Below, in pieces: positions 1 to 8,409 of a stretch of 64,000 bases of DNA (position 1 is the stretch's first letter; every line of letters starts with the position of its first letter). The notes beneath the pieces are model-generated. The model searched no databases. It was given only the letters and a program-made list of their open reading frames with translations, and was not told the DNA's origin. The stretch lies in the NCBI GenBank assembly GCA_020852815.1, contig JADZAN010000003.1, positions 98,608 through 162,607 on the forward strand, in the 5' to 3' direction. The DNA comes from Gemmatimonadaceae bacterium (lineage in GTDB: Bacteria > Gemmatimonadota > Gemmatimonadetes > Gemmatimonadales > Gemmatimonadaceae). Position numbers and translations under genes: made by a program.

Positions 1-277
1 ACAGTGCGTAGCCGCTCTGCAACACGTAGAAGAGCAGGACCACCGGCCAGAGCCACGCCACGAGATATACCACGCGCCCCGTCATCGTCGTGCTCGCGGC
101 CAGCGCGATCAGCGCGCCGGGAACGATGAACAGTCCGCAGATCGACGTCAGCGCCAGAAAGAGGCGCGTCTGGCGGCGAGCATTGGCAATCTGCCCGGCC
201 AGCAACACGTCCCAAAGCAGTACGGCGGCCGACAGCGCCACGTACAGCGAGATTCGCCAGTCGTCGCGAAGTGACAT
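1..277 (-). CDS. Uncharacterised membrane protein, N-terminal part (cut by window edge)
   Basis: The minus strand is open from an ATG at 277 (MSLRDDWRISLYVAL...) to the window edge, giving about 92 residues without a stop. Three hydrophobic segments are visible at roughly residues 9-28, 38-60 and 69-88, separated by a basic loop (NARRQTR), so this is an integral membrane protein. A GGGGA sequence lies five bases upstream of the ATG at 277; an in-frame ATG at 295 (MEIGDV) is the alternative start. It is divergent from the phosphatidyltransferase gene at 388. I recognise no family and the rest of the protein is outside the window. Confidence 0.6.
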   Translation of the reverse strand, partial: MSLRDDWRISLYVALSAAVLLWDVLLAGQIANARRQTRLFLALTSICGLFIVPGALIALAASTTMTGRVVYLVAWLWPVVLLFYVLQSGYAL

Positions 278-387
278 CACGTCCCCAATCTCCATTGGTG
301 CGGGAGCCACGCACAAGCACGCGACAGAGCGCCGTGTGCCGGTGCGCGCCCATCCCCGAGCGCGAGACCGGGAATTACCTTGACCGC

Positions 388-921
388 ATGGACCGCCGCC
401 CGCTGCTCTATCTCCCCTCGGTGATCTCGCTCACGCGGCTCGCAATGGCGGCGGCCTTCGTGATGATCCCGTCGCCGGTCACGCGCGTCTGGCTCATCCT
501 CCTCGCCGCACTCACCGACTTCCTCGACGGGTGGCTGGCGCGCCGCGCCAACCTCACCACCCGCTGGGGGGCGCTGATCGATCCGGTCGCCGACCGCATG
601 TTCGTCTTCACCGCGGTCTGCGTCTTCCTCTTCGAGGGACTCATCTCGACGTCGCAGTACTTCATCCTGATTTCGCGAGACTTCATGACCGCGGTCGGCT
701 TCCTCGTGGCGCGCGCCGTGTCGTGGCTGCGCCCCATCACCTTCCGCGCCCGCCTGTCCGGCAAGGTGGCCACCACGTTGCAGCTGATGGCGCTGCTGGC
801 CGTCCTGTTGCAGCCGCATCAGGCACCCTGGCTCATCCTCGCCGTCGGCGTCACCTCGCTCTGGGCCATCGTCGACTACACGCTCATGCTGTGGCGGGAG
901 CGCGAGCGCACCGCCGCATGA
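388..921 (+). CDS. CDP-alcohol phosphatidyltransferase (PgsA-like)
   Basis: The 177-residue integral membrane protein carries the complete CDP-alcohol phosphatidyltransferase signature D-x2-D-G-x2-A-R-x8-G-x3-D-x3-D at residues 44-69 (DFLDGWLARR ... GALIDPVAD). This family transfers a phosphatidyl group from a CDP-lipid to an alcohol such as glycerol-3-phosphate, making phospholipid headgroups at the inner membrane. Several hydrophobic segments follow the motif, as usual, and the length matches phosphatidylglycerophosphate synthases. The frame is open further upstream, but the ATG at 388 gives the canonical short N-terminus. The stop overlaps the next gene as ATGA. The acceptor alcohol cannot be told from sequence alone, so pgsA is likely but unproven. 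Confidence 0.85.
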   Translation: MDRRPLLYLPSVISLTRLAMAAAFVMIPSPVTRVWLILLAALTDFLDGWLARRANLTTRWGALIDPVADRMFVFTAVCVFLFEGLISTSQYFILISRDFMTAVGFLVARAVSWLRPITFRARLSGKVATTLQLMALLAVLLQPHQAPWLILAVGVTSLWAIVDYTLMLWRERERTAA

Positions 922-1409
922 CCGTGCCGCGTCCCGCGCGCGCGGGCACGGCGCTCGCCCTCGCGGCCGCCCTCTTCCCGGCGCTCGCGCACGCACAGCG
1001 CCCCACCGGGACACAGTTCGAGGCGCGCCTCGACGCCATCGCCGCGCGCACGCCGTCGTTGCAGCTGGGAGGCGGCTTCAACGTCCCCGCCGGCCTCTAC
1101 GTGCGCATCGGCGGCACCGTCGCCGGCGGCATCGCCAGGCGCAATGGCGTGACACACGGTGCCGCGCGCGCCGACGTCATTGCCCGCTTCCTCCTCGACC
1201 CCTTCGCCGAGTCGCCCATCGCCCTCTACGGACTCGGCGGCCTGAGCGCCATGGTCGACCCGTTCGAGCACGCGCGGCCGCGCGTCGTCGTGGGGCTGGG
1301 AATCGAGTCGCGCGTGCGCAACCGCCGCGCGCTGGCCGCCGAACTCGCGCTCGGCGGCGGCGTTCGCATCGCCGGCGTCATTCGCCGCGGTCGCCGCGCC
1401 GGCCGCTAG
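918..1409 (+). CDS. Secreted/outer-membrane small protein, signal peptide with Gln at +1
   Basis: The start overlaps the phosphatidyltransferase stop (ATGA), so the two genes are translationally coupled. The 163-residue product has a signal peptide (residues 1-26, ending in LAHA) and the predicted mature protein begins with Gln27. The remainder is rich in Gly and alternating hydrophobic residues (LYVRIGGTVAGGIAR, VVVGLGIESR, AELALGGGVRIAG), the pattern of a small outer-membrane beta-barrel. No known domain is recognised. It could be a lipid-associated barrel given its partner gene, but that is only an inference from coupling. Confidence 0.7.
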   Translation: MTVPRPARAGTALALAAALFPALAHAQRPTGTQFEARLDAIAARTPSLQLGGGFNVPAGLYVRIGGTVAGGIARRNGVTHGAARADVIARFLLDPFAESPIALYGLGGLSAMVDPFEHARPRVVVGLGIESRVRNRRALAAELALGGGVRIAGVIRRGRRAGR

Positions 1410-1491
1410 CCCGCAACGCAGCTCGCAACGCAGGCCGATGCGCAACCCGGCGGCGCCGGGCCGTCGGCACTCTCGACCTGGCCGCTCGCCC

Positions 1492-1524
1492 CAAAAAAGC
1501 AAAACCCCCTCGAACAGGAGGGGG
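1492..1524 (-). terminator. Intrinsic terminator of the 1533-1808 gene
   Basis: On the minus strand, a 7-bp stem (GAGGGGG pairing with CCCCCTC across a short loop) is followed by TTTTGCTTTTTT, a classical hairpin and U-tract. It begins just after the stop of the minus-strand gene ending at 1533. Confidence 0.85.
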
Positions 1525-1532
1525 TCGTCGTG

Positions 1533-1808
1533 CTACGCCGCGGTGATCGCTTCGTTGTTCCGGCTCTGCTTCGGCGGCTGGACGAATCGCTCGCCCAGCG
1601 TGCGGATCTGCTTCAGTTGCTCCTGCGAGAGCTCGTGGAACCGATCGGCAAGATACTTCATGGTTTCATCGAACCATTCGCCCTGGTGCTCGGGCTCAGA
1701 GCCGATGACTCCGCATTGCATGATGTGCTGGAACAGCTCGTCACGGGCTTCATCGAACGGCGTCGGGATGGCCGACGGCGTGTGACGACGGGCGGGTTTC
1801 TTCGCCAT
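1533..1808 (-). CDS. Conserved-looking hypothetical protein, 91 aa
   Basis: The product is MAKKPARRHTPSAIP followed by an acidic, helical body (DEARDELFQHIMQCG, MKYLADRFHELSQEQ, LKQIRTLGERFV). I recognise no domain. The ATG at 1808 is preceded by GAGG and sits downstream of a good promoter at 1841-1868; the frame stays open to an ATG at 1868, but that start would lie inside the promoter. A strong terminator follows the stop, so this is a free-standing expressed unit. A soluble cytoplasmic role is likely; nothing further can be said. Confidence 0.7.
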   Translation of the reverse strand: MAKKPARRHTPSAIPTPFDEARDELFQHIMQCGVIGSEPEHQGEWFDETMKYLADRFHELSQEQLKQIRTLGERFVQPPKQSRNNEAITAA

Positions 1809-1840
1809 GTCCTCGGGTTGAAAGGTGGGTACGACACCCA

Positions 1841-1868
1841 AAGCTAATCGATCAGTAGCGTCTGCCAA
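1841..1868 (-). promoter_or_regulatory. Sigma70-type promoter for the 91-aa gene
   Basis: Read on the minus strand: TTGGCA, 16-bp spacer, TAGCTT. It lies about 35 bp upstream of the ATG at 1808 and supports that start over the longer reading frame. Confidence 0.5.
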
Positions 1869-1950
1869 AGTTACGCGCGGCCGTGCGCGAACGTTCTGCG
1901 GCTGCCGCAGTAGCTGGCAGCGCGTCTCGCGCCGCCAAGCCAGCGGACTT

Positions 1951-2880
1951 TCAGCGGCGCGACGCGAAGTCGCCGATCAGCTCGGCGAGCGTCTCGGGCG
2001 ACTCCTCGGGGACGAGGTGCCCCACTTCGTCCACATTCTCGTATCGGCCGCTGGGGAAGGAAGCTGCGTATTCCTCCGCGATCGCCTTCGTGCACCAGCG
2101 ATCGCGCGTCCCCCGTACCACCAGCACCTCCTGGCGAATGGACGCCGGCGCCAGCTCCTCCAGCTCCTCCTCCTCCAGCGCCCCGGCGAGCGCCAGCAGG
2201 TGGTTCGTCCCCTCGCGCCCCAGATACGGCGCCAGGTACCGCCCCACGAGAACCGCGGGCATGTGGTCGGACGAACTGACCGATTCCTCGAGGAACGGGG
2301 TCAAGAGCGCCGAGGCGCCAAACAGCCCGCGCGTGAGGCGCAACGCGTGGCGCGCCGTGTCGCGCTGCAGATCGCGGACGGCGGGCCCCGGAATGTCGTC
2401 CAGTGGGGGCGGCCCCACCATCACCAGTCGCGACACCCGATCGCGCCGGTCGCTTGCCAGCGCCATGGCAACAATCGCCCCGATATCGAGCCCCACCAGG
2501 GCGGCGCGCGGAATCTGGAGGGCGGTCAGCGCGCGATCGACGTAGTCCGCCTGTGCCAGCACCCCGAAGTCGGCGTCGAACGGGCGATCCGACTCGCCGT
2601 AGCCGAAGAGATCGACGGCGTACGCCGTCATCTGCCGCACCGCCAGCATCGGCCCCACGTGCCGCCACAGGAAGGCGGTGGTCCCGAAACCGTGGAGCAG
2701 GACGACCGGCGCTCCGCCGTAGCCGAACCGCTCCACGTGCATCGCCCCCGGCCCCACCGGGACACGGAAGATGTCGGGATCGGTCGGGACGCTCACGCGA
2801 ATGTGGGGGAGATGTCGGGGTGGAATCCGGCGCCATCGAGGCTCGGCTGGCGCCGGAAATGTAAGCGACCACCCCGCCAT
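1951..2880 (-). CDS. Alpha/beta hydrolase with an Asp nucleophile (epoxide hydrolase/dehalogenase-like)
   Basis: The 309-residue alpha/beta-hydrolase-fold protein has the oxyanion motif HGFG at residues 63-66, a nucleophile elbow V-G-L-D132-I-G-A, an acid Asp260 in RGTRD, and a histidine at 288 (VGHLVPEESPE). The elbow residue is Asp, not Ser. Within this fold Asp nucleophiles are known from epoxide hydrolases and haloalkane dehalogenases, which go through a covalent alkyl-enzyme ester, so an esterase role is less likely. No signal peptide is seen. The substrate is unknown. The start at 2880 is uncertain because the first 40 residues are not typical of the fold and an internal Met47 is possible. 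Confidence 0.8.
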   Translation of the reverse strand: MAGWSLTFPAPAEPRWRRIPPRHLPHIRVSVPTDPDIFRVPVGPGAMHVERFGYGGAPVVLLHGFGTTAFLWRHVGPMLAVRQMTAYAVDLFGYGESDRPFDADFGVLAQADYVDRALTALQIPRAALVGLDIGAIVAMALASDRRDRVSRLVMVGPPPLDDIPGPAVRDLQRDTARHALRLTRGLFGASALLTPFLEESVSSSDHMPAVLVGRYLAPYLGREGTNHLLALAGALEEEELEELAPASIRQEVLVVRGTRDRWCTKAIAEEYAASFPSGRYENVDEVGHLVPEESPETLAELIGDFASRR

Positions 2881-3022
2881 CGTCGGCGTCCACCGCTCGC
2901 TGCCGCGCGCCTCGTGGCCATGCCCTCTCCCTCCTCACCGCTCGGCGTCCTAGGTTTCCCGTCCCCCAGACCGCCGAACACCGACGCATCGCCGCCGATG
3001 CGACGAAACCGACAGAGGAGCA

Positions 3023-3793
3023 ATGGCCAAGCAACCAGTGGATGCCGGACGAGGACGCGGACCCAACGTGGTGAAGAAGCACGCCAAGCGGCGACAGGGG
3101 AACTTCTACGCGATCCTGGGGCTCGTGGGCGCGCTCGTCGGCGCCTTCATCTTCTACCGCGTCACCCAGCCCAAGGTGACTCCGGAGAGCACGCGCGTCG
3201 ATCCGTCGCTCCTCCCGCAGGCCGAGGGGTACTTCATGGGGCGTGAAGACGCACCGGTGAAGGTCCTCGAGTTCGCGGACTTCGAGTGCCCGGCCTGCGG
3301 CCAGTTCTTCGTGCTCACCGAGCCCGACGTGCGCCAGCGCCTCATCGAGACCGGGGAGATCTCGTACCGCTTCTTCGATTTCCCCCTCCCGGGGCACAAG
3401 AACACGTGGCCGGCCTCCAACGCCGCCGCCTGCGCCAACGAGCAGGGGAAGTTCTGGCAAATGCACGACATGCTCTTCCAGTCGCAGGACGAGTGGAACG
3501 GCGCCGCGACCTCGCGCCCCAAGTCGGTCTTCAAGGGCTACGCCGAAAAGCTCGGCCTCGACGTCGCGAAGTGGGAACAGTGCTTCGACGACCAGAAGTT
3601 CCTGCGGAACATCCAGTCCCACGAGGCCGAGGCCGTGCGTCGCCAGGTGGCGCAGACGCCGACTTTCATCATCGGCTCGCGCCTGGTGCCCGGCAGCATC
3701 TCGTTTGACAAGTTCAAGGCCTACGTGGACAGCGCCAAGGCCGAACTGCCCGCGCCGGCCGCCGCGCCCGCCACCGATACGGCGAAGAAGTAG
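3023..3793 (+). CDS. Membrane-anchored DsbA-family thiol oxidoreductase
   Basis: The 256-residue protein has a basic cytoplasmic start, one transmembrane anchor at about 28-46, then a DsbA/thioredoxin-like domain with the active-site motif C89-P-A-C92 in EFADFECPACGQ and a cis-proline region (QTPTFIIGSR). Such proteins handle disulfide bonds or deliver reducing power in the periplasm. GAGGAG four bases before the ATG sets the start. A Pro/Ala-rich tail ends the protein. The gene is monocistronic with its own terminator at 3820-3853. Whether it oxidises or reduces its partners cannot be told from sequence. Confidence 0.85.
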   Translation: MAKQPVDAGRGRGPNVVKKHAKRRQGNFYAILGLVGALVGAFIFYRVTQPKVTPESTRVDPSLLPQAEGYFMGREDAPVKVLEFADFECPACGQFFVLTEPDVRQRLIETGEISYRFFDFPLPGHKNTWPASNAAACANEQGKFWQMHDMLFQSQDEWNGAATSRPKSVFKGYAEKLGLDVAKWEQCFDDQKFLRNIQSHEAEAVRRQVAQTPTFIIGSRLVPGSISFDKFKAYVDSAKAELPAPAAAPATDTAKK

Positions 3794-3819
3794 ACGTAGC
3801 GGCCCTCGCCCTACGTGCG

Positions 3820-3853
3820 AACGCCGCCCCTCTCGATGGGGGCGGCGTTTCTC
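3820..3853 (+). terminator. Intrinsic terminator after the DsbA-like gene
   Basis: An 11-bp stem (AACGCCGCCCC with its complement GGGGCGGCGTT) and an 8-base loop, followed by TTTCTCGTT. It lies between two convergent genes. Confidence 0.8.
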
Positions 3854-3854
3854 G

Positions 3855-4748
3855 TTAGGTGCGGTCGGTGGCGAAGCGGCGGCGCGGGTCGATCTTCTCG
3901 ACCAAAGGCGTGGCATCCGGTCGCTTGTACACCGCCTCCTCCAGCCATCTCACCTCGTCTGCTCGCTCGGCGTCGGGGACGTCGCGCCACCACACCGACT
4001 TCTGCGGGTTCCACTTGTAGCTACGTGCCTTGAGCGCGTCCTTCGACTCGAAGGGGGCGCCCGTCGCGCACACGCGCCACACGGGGCGGCGCGCGTTCTC
4101 CAGCAGGAGCCGCATCGGGACGACGCCGTCCTCGAACGGCGTCGCAAGGAGATGGATCCCGGCGTAGACGTCCTCGTCGGCGCGATGCGCCTCGTAGAAG
4201 GTGCGGGCGTGCTTGTACAGCAGGAACTCGAGCTTTGCCGAGTCGAAGCCCTGGCTCGCCCACGGCACGTCCTGCTGAGAGCAGGCCCAGTGCTTGTCGG
4301 CAAAAACCGGGAGGCGCCGGTCCAGGAAGCCGCGATCGAAGGGCGCGTTGTGCGCGATGACGAGGACCGACTCGCGCGCCGCGGCGGTGATCGCCGCGTC
4401 ATCCAGCCGTTGCCCTGCCACCATCTCGTCGGTAATCCCCGTCTTCGCCACCACGAAGGGGGGAATGGGGCGCCCCGGGTCCTCGTAGCAGGTGATGGCG
4501 GGATGGACCTCGTGGACCTCTCCCGTTGCCGATGAGTAGTCGAACGGAACGCCGCAGAACTGGATGATGACGTCGCTGCGCACCTCCAGGCCGGTGGTCT
4601 CGACGTCGACATAGAGCGCCCGGCGCACGTCGTTGCACGCTCCGGCGGCGTACCGCGCGCGCCGCGGAAGTCGGCGCAGCACGAGGTAGTCGGGGTCCGC
4701 GGCCAGGATGGCGGCGGCCTTCTCCGAGGCATCGCGGTCGGCGCACAT
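3855..4748 (-). CDS. DEDDh 3'-5' exonuclease (DnaQ/epsilon-like)
   Basis: The N-terminal half is a DEDDh exonuclease domain: ExoI YVDVETTGL (Asp48, Glu50), ExoII HNAPFDRGFLD (around 133-143, Asp138) and ExoIII H188-R-A-D191-E-D. This fold removes nucleotides from 3' ends in proofreading, repair or RNA turnover. The C-terminal third (about 205-297) is unlike polymerase III epsilon; it is rich in Trp and basic residues (ARSYKWNPQKSVWW) and may bind nucleic acid. I chose the ATG at 4748 (MCADRDASEK) because residues before it in the longer frame look untranslated. It is probably an accessory exonuclease rather than the replicative proofreading subunit. Confidence 0.8.
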   Translation of the reverse strand: MCADRDASEKAAAILAADPDYLVLRRLPRRARYAAGACNDVRRALYVDVETTGLEVRSDVIIQFCGVPFDYSSATGEVHEVHPAITCYEDPGRPIPPFVVAKTGITDEMVAGQRLDDAAITAAARESVLVIAHNAPFDRGFLDRRLPVFADKHWACSQQDVPWASQGFDSAKLEFLLYKHARTFYEAHRADEDVYAGIHLLATPFEDGVVPMRLLLENARRPVWRVCATGAPFESKDALKARSYKWNPQKSVWWRDVPDAERADEVRWLEEAVYKRPDATPLVEKIDPRRRFATDRT

Positions 4749-4951
4749 TGGCGCCAATCTACCGTATCCACTGACATCCGAGAGGGGCGGTGCGCCGATC
4801 TCAAGCAGCCATTGGCACTTGGCCCGATCGGTCCAAAGCTCCCGCTCGTCAGGGATCACCCGGAGCGCTCCGGGGAGAAACCCTCGTTGCACCCTCTGGC
4901 GCAAAGACGGACCCTGGTAACAGCATTTTCCATCCCTGAACGGAGATCGCC

Positions 4952-6220
4952 ATGCCCGCGACGTTTACCCCCATTTCCAACGACGTGCTCGATGGTGTGC
5001 GCAAGGGAGACGAGAAGTCGTTCGAGCGTCTCTTTCGCCAGCACTTCGATGCATTGATCGAGGAGGCGAAGGCCAACTTCGATGATGCCGCAGCGGCTCC
5101 CAAGGTCGTGGAGATTTCGGTCCTTAGGGCCTGGGAACAGCGCGCCTCGTTCGAGTCGTCGGCCGCGTTGGAGGCATTCCTTCGCAAGTCCGTTCACGAT
5201 GGCGCCCTGCGGGAGAAGGGGCGCAAGGCCGCGTTGCACCGCTTCGAGGCGCACGAAGGGGTCCACGTCAAGAAGGGTCACAACGGCGCACCGGCCACGG
5301 CCGACGAGGTGTGGCAGCACGTTGCCGCGGCGTTGCACGCGCCGCCCCCCGATGCGTCGATCACCAGTGCGGCCAAGGCCGAGATGTCGCGTCACAACGC
5401 CGCCGAGCACATGGCGGCGGTGGGGAAGCGTCGCTCGCCGCTCGTCACGCTGGCCTACTTTGGCGGCGCCGTCTTCGTCGTGGCAACGCTCCTGTGGGCC
5501 ATCTTCCGCGAGTCACCCGCGCAGAAGGTATCGCGCTTCCTCAAGCATGCCGACTCGCAGGAGATCATCTCCAAGTTCGGGCAGGTGGGCTCCATGACGC
5601 TGGGCGACGGGACCAAGGCCAAGATCGGTGCCGACTCCAAGCTCCTCATCCCGCCCGGCTTCAACACCGAGGTGCGCGCCGTCCGCGTGACCGGCACGGC
5701 ATCGTTTGAGGTGGCGTCGGGACAGTCGCTCCCGTTCGAGGTTCGCGTCGGTGATGCCGCCGTGATCGCCACTGGGACCGCCTTCGTGGTGAACTACGAC
5801 ACCGCCAGCTCCTCCGCCCTGGTCCGCGTCGACGAGGGGACCGTCGACGTCCGGTTCGGCGACAAGGCGAAGGAAGTGAGGTCGGTTGGTGCCGGCAAGG
5901 CGGTGACGGTGAGCAAGACCGGCGAGATCACCGATGCCTCGCAGGCGCAGGTCGACGAGACCACCGCGTGGACCTCCGGCCGCCTCGTGGTCGTCGACAA
6001 GACGTTGCGCCAGGCGCTCGAGCAGACGCGCCGCTGGTACGGCATCGCGCTCGTCCCGTCGGACCAGTCGCTCATGGAACGCAAGGTCTCGATCGACGCC
6101 TCGCTCGACTCGTCCAAGGACATGATCGCCGACCTCGAGCAGTCCGGCAACATGCAGTTTGGCTGGGACGACAAGACGATGACGCTGTACGACAAGGGAA
6201 CGGTGAAGGCGAAGAAGTAG
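4952..6220 (+). CDS. Sigma-region-2-like / FecR fusion protein with secretin-like C-terminal domain
   Basis: 422 residues in four parts. Residues 12-100 resemble ECF sigma region 2 (VRKGDEKSFERLFRQHF ... VVEISVLRAWEQR ... FLRKSVHDGAL). One transmembrane helix is at 164-186. A FecR-type periplasmic domain spans about 212-320 (GSMTLGDGTKAKI, GTASFEV, IATGTAFVVNY, RVDEGTVDV). A short STN/secretin-N-like domain is at 345-412 (TLRQALEQTRRWYGIAL). Normally an ECF sigma factor and its FecR anti-sigma are separate proteins; here the cytoplasmic domain of the FecR protein is itself sigma-like and there is no region 4. It may be a sensor whose sigma-like domain sequesters or mimics a partner. GGAGA precedes the ATG. 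No TonB receptor gene is adjacent. Confidence 0.75.
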   Translation: MPATFTPISNDVLDGVRKGDEKSFERLFRQHFDALIEEAKANFDDAAAAPKVVEISVLRAWEQRASFESSAALEAFLRKSVHDGALREKGRKAALHRFEAHEGVHVKKGHNGAPATADEVWQHVAAALHAPPPDASITSAAKAEMSRHNAAEHMAAVGKRRSPLVTLAYFGGAVFVVATLLWAIFRESPAQKVSRFLKHADSQEIISKFGQVGSMTLGDGTKAKIGADSKLLIPPGFNTEVRAVRVTGTASFEVASGQSLPFEVRVGDAAVIATGTAFVVNYDTASSSALVRVDEGTVDVRFGDKAKEVRSVGAGKAVTVSKTGEITDASQAQVDETTAWTSGRLVVVDKTLRQALEQTRRWYGIALVPSDQSLMERKVSIDASLDSSKDMIADLEQSGNMQFGWDDKTMTLYDKGTVKAKK

Positions 6221-6248
6221 TCGCCGCGCCTCACGCCAGTCCGATGCA

Positions 6249-6282
6249 CGCCCGGTGGCACCCAACGCGGTGTCACCGGGCG
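6249..6282. terminator. Hairpin between convergent genes
   Basis: A 9-bp perfect stem CGCCCGGTG / CACCGGGCG, extended by inner GCACC/GGTGT pairing, lies between the convergent FecR-fusion and helicase genes. There is no clear U-tract, so termination is probable but not certain. Confidence 0.5.
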
Positions 6283-6301
6283 ACTTCGTTGCGACGTGCT
6301 G

Positions 6302-8347
6302 CTACGCCCGGTCGCGCCTGACGAGGACCTTCCGCCCCTTGATCGTCGAGCTGCGCAGCGCGTCAACGACGTCGTCGGCCACCTCGTCCGGCACCTCGAC
6401 AATCGAGAAGCGATCGGAGATCTGGATCGCGCCGATGGCGCGCGAGTCGATCCCCGCCTCGTTGGCAATCGCCCCCACCAGGTCGGCCGGTCGAACCTTG
6501 GCCGTGCGCCCGGCACCGATGTAGAGACGGGCCACGTCCCACGTGGGCCCCTGGCTCCGCTTGTGCTTGCGCGGCGGGCCAAACGACTCGTCGCGCCCCG
6601 CGCCAGCGGCGCGCCGGGTGCCACGCTCACTGCGTTCACTGCGGTCGCCGCGGTCGCCGCGGTCGCCGCGGTCGCCGCGGTCGCTGCTCTCGTACCTGCC
6701 ACGCTCGGTGGCGTCGCGATCGGCATCGCGTCGTTTGGTGGCACGCTCTCCCGTCCACGCACTCCGCTCCGCCGAGCCCTCCGCGCGCTCGCTGCGTGGC
6801 GCCCACTCCTTGCGACCGGCGCGCTCCCCGCGCGGCGCCGCCTCCGCGCGATCCGCACGACTCGTGCGAGCCGCGCTGCTCGTGCGATCCGCGCGCGTCG
6901 GGCGCTCGCGGCGTGGCGCGGCCGCCGGGATCTCCTCCTCGTCAGGCGCCCCCTCGCGTGCCTCGATCTGCTTCACCGCCGCCGCCGCCACGTCCATCAG
7001 GTCAAACTCCTCGGCCAGCGATTCCACGATCACGCGATAGGCATCCAGCTCGCCCCCCAGGATCGTCTCGCGCAGCGAGGCGCGCGTCAGCTCGAGGCGG
7101 CGGGCGCGCAGGTCAGCGACCGTGGGGACCTGGGCGATCTCGATCTTCGACTTCGTGAGGAACTCGATGTTGCGCAGCAGGCGGTGCTCGCGCGGCTCGG
7201 CCAGCGTGATCGCCACCCCTTCGCGCCCCGCGCGCCCCGTGCGCCCGATGCGATGCACGTACGACTCCGACGCCGACGGCACGTCGTAGTTCACCACGTG
7301 CGAGACGTGCTGCACGTCCAGCCCGCGAGCTGCAACGTCCGTCGCCACGAGGAGGTCGGTCTTGTTGGCGCGGAACTTCTTCATCACGCGATCGCGCTGG
7401 TCCTGCGACATCCCGCCGTGCAACGCCTCGGCGCGATACCCGCGGGCGTTCAGCGTCTCGGTGAGTTCGTCCACCTCGGTGCGCGTGCGGCAGAAGACGA
7501 TGACCGATGTCGGATGCTCGATGTCGAGCACCCGCCCCAGCGCGGCCATCTTGTGCGCGCGCGGGACGATGTACGCCACCTGACGAACCTTCGCCGCCTT
7601 CCCCGCCGCCACCGGCTCCCGATCGATCTTGATCGTCTCCGGGTCACGCAGGTGCCGCGAGGCGATGGTGGCGATGCGCGGCGGGAGCGTGGCGGAGAAG
7701 AGCGCCGTCTGCCGCTCGGCGGGCGTGGCCTCGAGGATCGCTTCCAGGTCCTCGGCAAAGCCCATGTCGAGCATCTCGTCCGCCTCGTCCAGCACGACCG
7801 TCTTCACCGCGTCGAGCGAGAGGCTGCCGCGACGGATGTGGTCCAGCGCCCGCCCCGGCGTGGCCACCACGACGTCCACCCCGCGCTTGAGGGCTCGAAG
7901 CTGCGTCTCCATCGACGCTCCACCGTAGATGGGGAGCGAGAGGACGCCGAGCGGCTTGCCATAGCGGTGCACCGCCTCGGCCACCTGCATGGCGAGTTCG
8001 CGGGTGGGGACGAGGATCAGGGCGGCGGTCCGCTCGCGCGCCGGCGCGTTGGGCGAGAGGCGGTGGAGAAGGGGGAGTGCAAACGCCGCTGTCTTTCCGG
8101 TTCCGGTGGCCGCCTGGGCGAGGACATCGCCCCCCGTCAGGAGCGCGGGGATTGCGGCGCGCTGGATCGGCGTCGGCTCCTCGTACCCCAGCGCCGTGAG
8201 CGAGGCAAGGAGGCGCGAATCGAGGCCGAGGGCTGCAAACCCCTCCGTGGCGTCGTCGGTGCGGGTGTCCGGATCGACGACATCCGCTTCCGCGGCGAGG
8301 ACGGTCTCGAGCGAAACAGGGGGGGCAGAAATGGCACGAGGAGTCAT
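6302..8347 (-). CDS. deaD: DEAD-box RNA helicase with DbpA-type RNA-binding domain (DeaD/CsdA-like)
   Basis: The 681-residue ATP-dependent RNA helicase has a Q motif near 36-62 (GFAALGLDSRLL ... TPIQRAAIP), Walker A AATGTGKT (79-86), VLDEADEMLD, SATLPPR, and the helicase C motifs VATDVAARGLD and HRIGRTGRAGREG. A charged low-complexity linker (about 480-600) contains repeated Arg-Gly-Asp units, and a DbpA RNA-binding domain (about 608-680, LYIGAGRTAKVRPADLVGAI) closes the protein. Such helicases unwind structured RNA in ribosome assembly and in the cold. It is divergent from a cold-shock gene, which fits co-regulation by cold. The linker DNA has tandem 9-bp repeats at 6646-6690. Confidence 0.92.
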   Translation of the reverse strand: MTPRAISAPPVSLETVLAAEADVVDPDTRTDDATEGFAALGLDSRLLASLTALGYEEPTPIQRAAIPALLTGGDVLAQAATGTGKTAAFALPLLHRLSPNAPARERTAALILVPTRELAMQVAEAVHRYGKPLGVLSLPIYGGASMETQLRALKRGVDVVVATPGRALDHIRRGSLSLDAVKTVVLDEADEMLDMGFAEDLEAILEATPAERQTALFSATLPPRIATIASRHLRDPETIKIDREPVAAGKAAKVRQVAYIVPRAHKMAALGRVLDIEHPTSVIVFCRTRTEVDELTETLNARGYRAEALHGGMSQDQRDRVMKKFRANKTDLLVATDVAARGLDVQHVSHVVNYDVPSASESYVHRIGRTGRAGREGVAITLAEPREHRLLRNIEFLTKSKIEIAQVPTVADLRARRLELTRASLRETILGGELDAYRVIVESLAEEFDLMDVAAAAVKQIEAREGAPDEEEIPAAAPRRERPTRADRTSSAARTSRADRAEAAPRGERAGRKEWAPRSERAEGSAERSAWTGERATKRRDADRDATERGRYESSDRGDRGDRGDRGDRSERSERGTRRAAGAGRDESFGPPRKHKRSQGPTWDVARLYIGAGRTAKVRPADLVGAIANEAGIDSRAIGAIQISDRFSIVEVPDEVADDVVDALRSSTIKGRKVLVRRDRA
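6646..6690. repeat. 9-bp tandem repeat encoding Asp-Arg-Gly units
   Basis: The plus strand shows consecutive gcggtcgcc units, at least four perfect. They encode the repeated RGD tract in the helicase linker. Being a multiple of 3, copy number can vary without a frameshift. Confidence 0.8.
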
Positions 8348-8374
8348 GACGGAAGCTAGTCGCTCTCTTCGTTA

Positions 8375-8403
8375 TTGACAGATGGTAAGACCAGCCGTAG
8401 TAT
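8375..8403 (+). promoter_or_regulatory. Near-consensus sigma70 promoter upstream of the cold-shock gene
   Basis: A perfect -35 TTGACA (8375-8380), a 17-bp spacer and TAGTAT (8398-8403). It reads away from the helicase gene. It is the best promoter match I noticed in the window and drives the 8410-8484 leader RNA. Confidence 0.85.
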
Positions 8404-8409
8404 TAGCGT

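Noticed and set aside
1871..3916. Very long minus-strand open frame (681 codons) across the hydrolase and DsbA genes
   Set aside because: It runs through two well-supported genes, has Arg/Gly/Ala-rich composition without domains, and arises from GC-rich codon structure.
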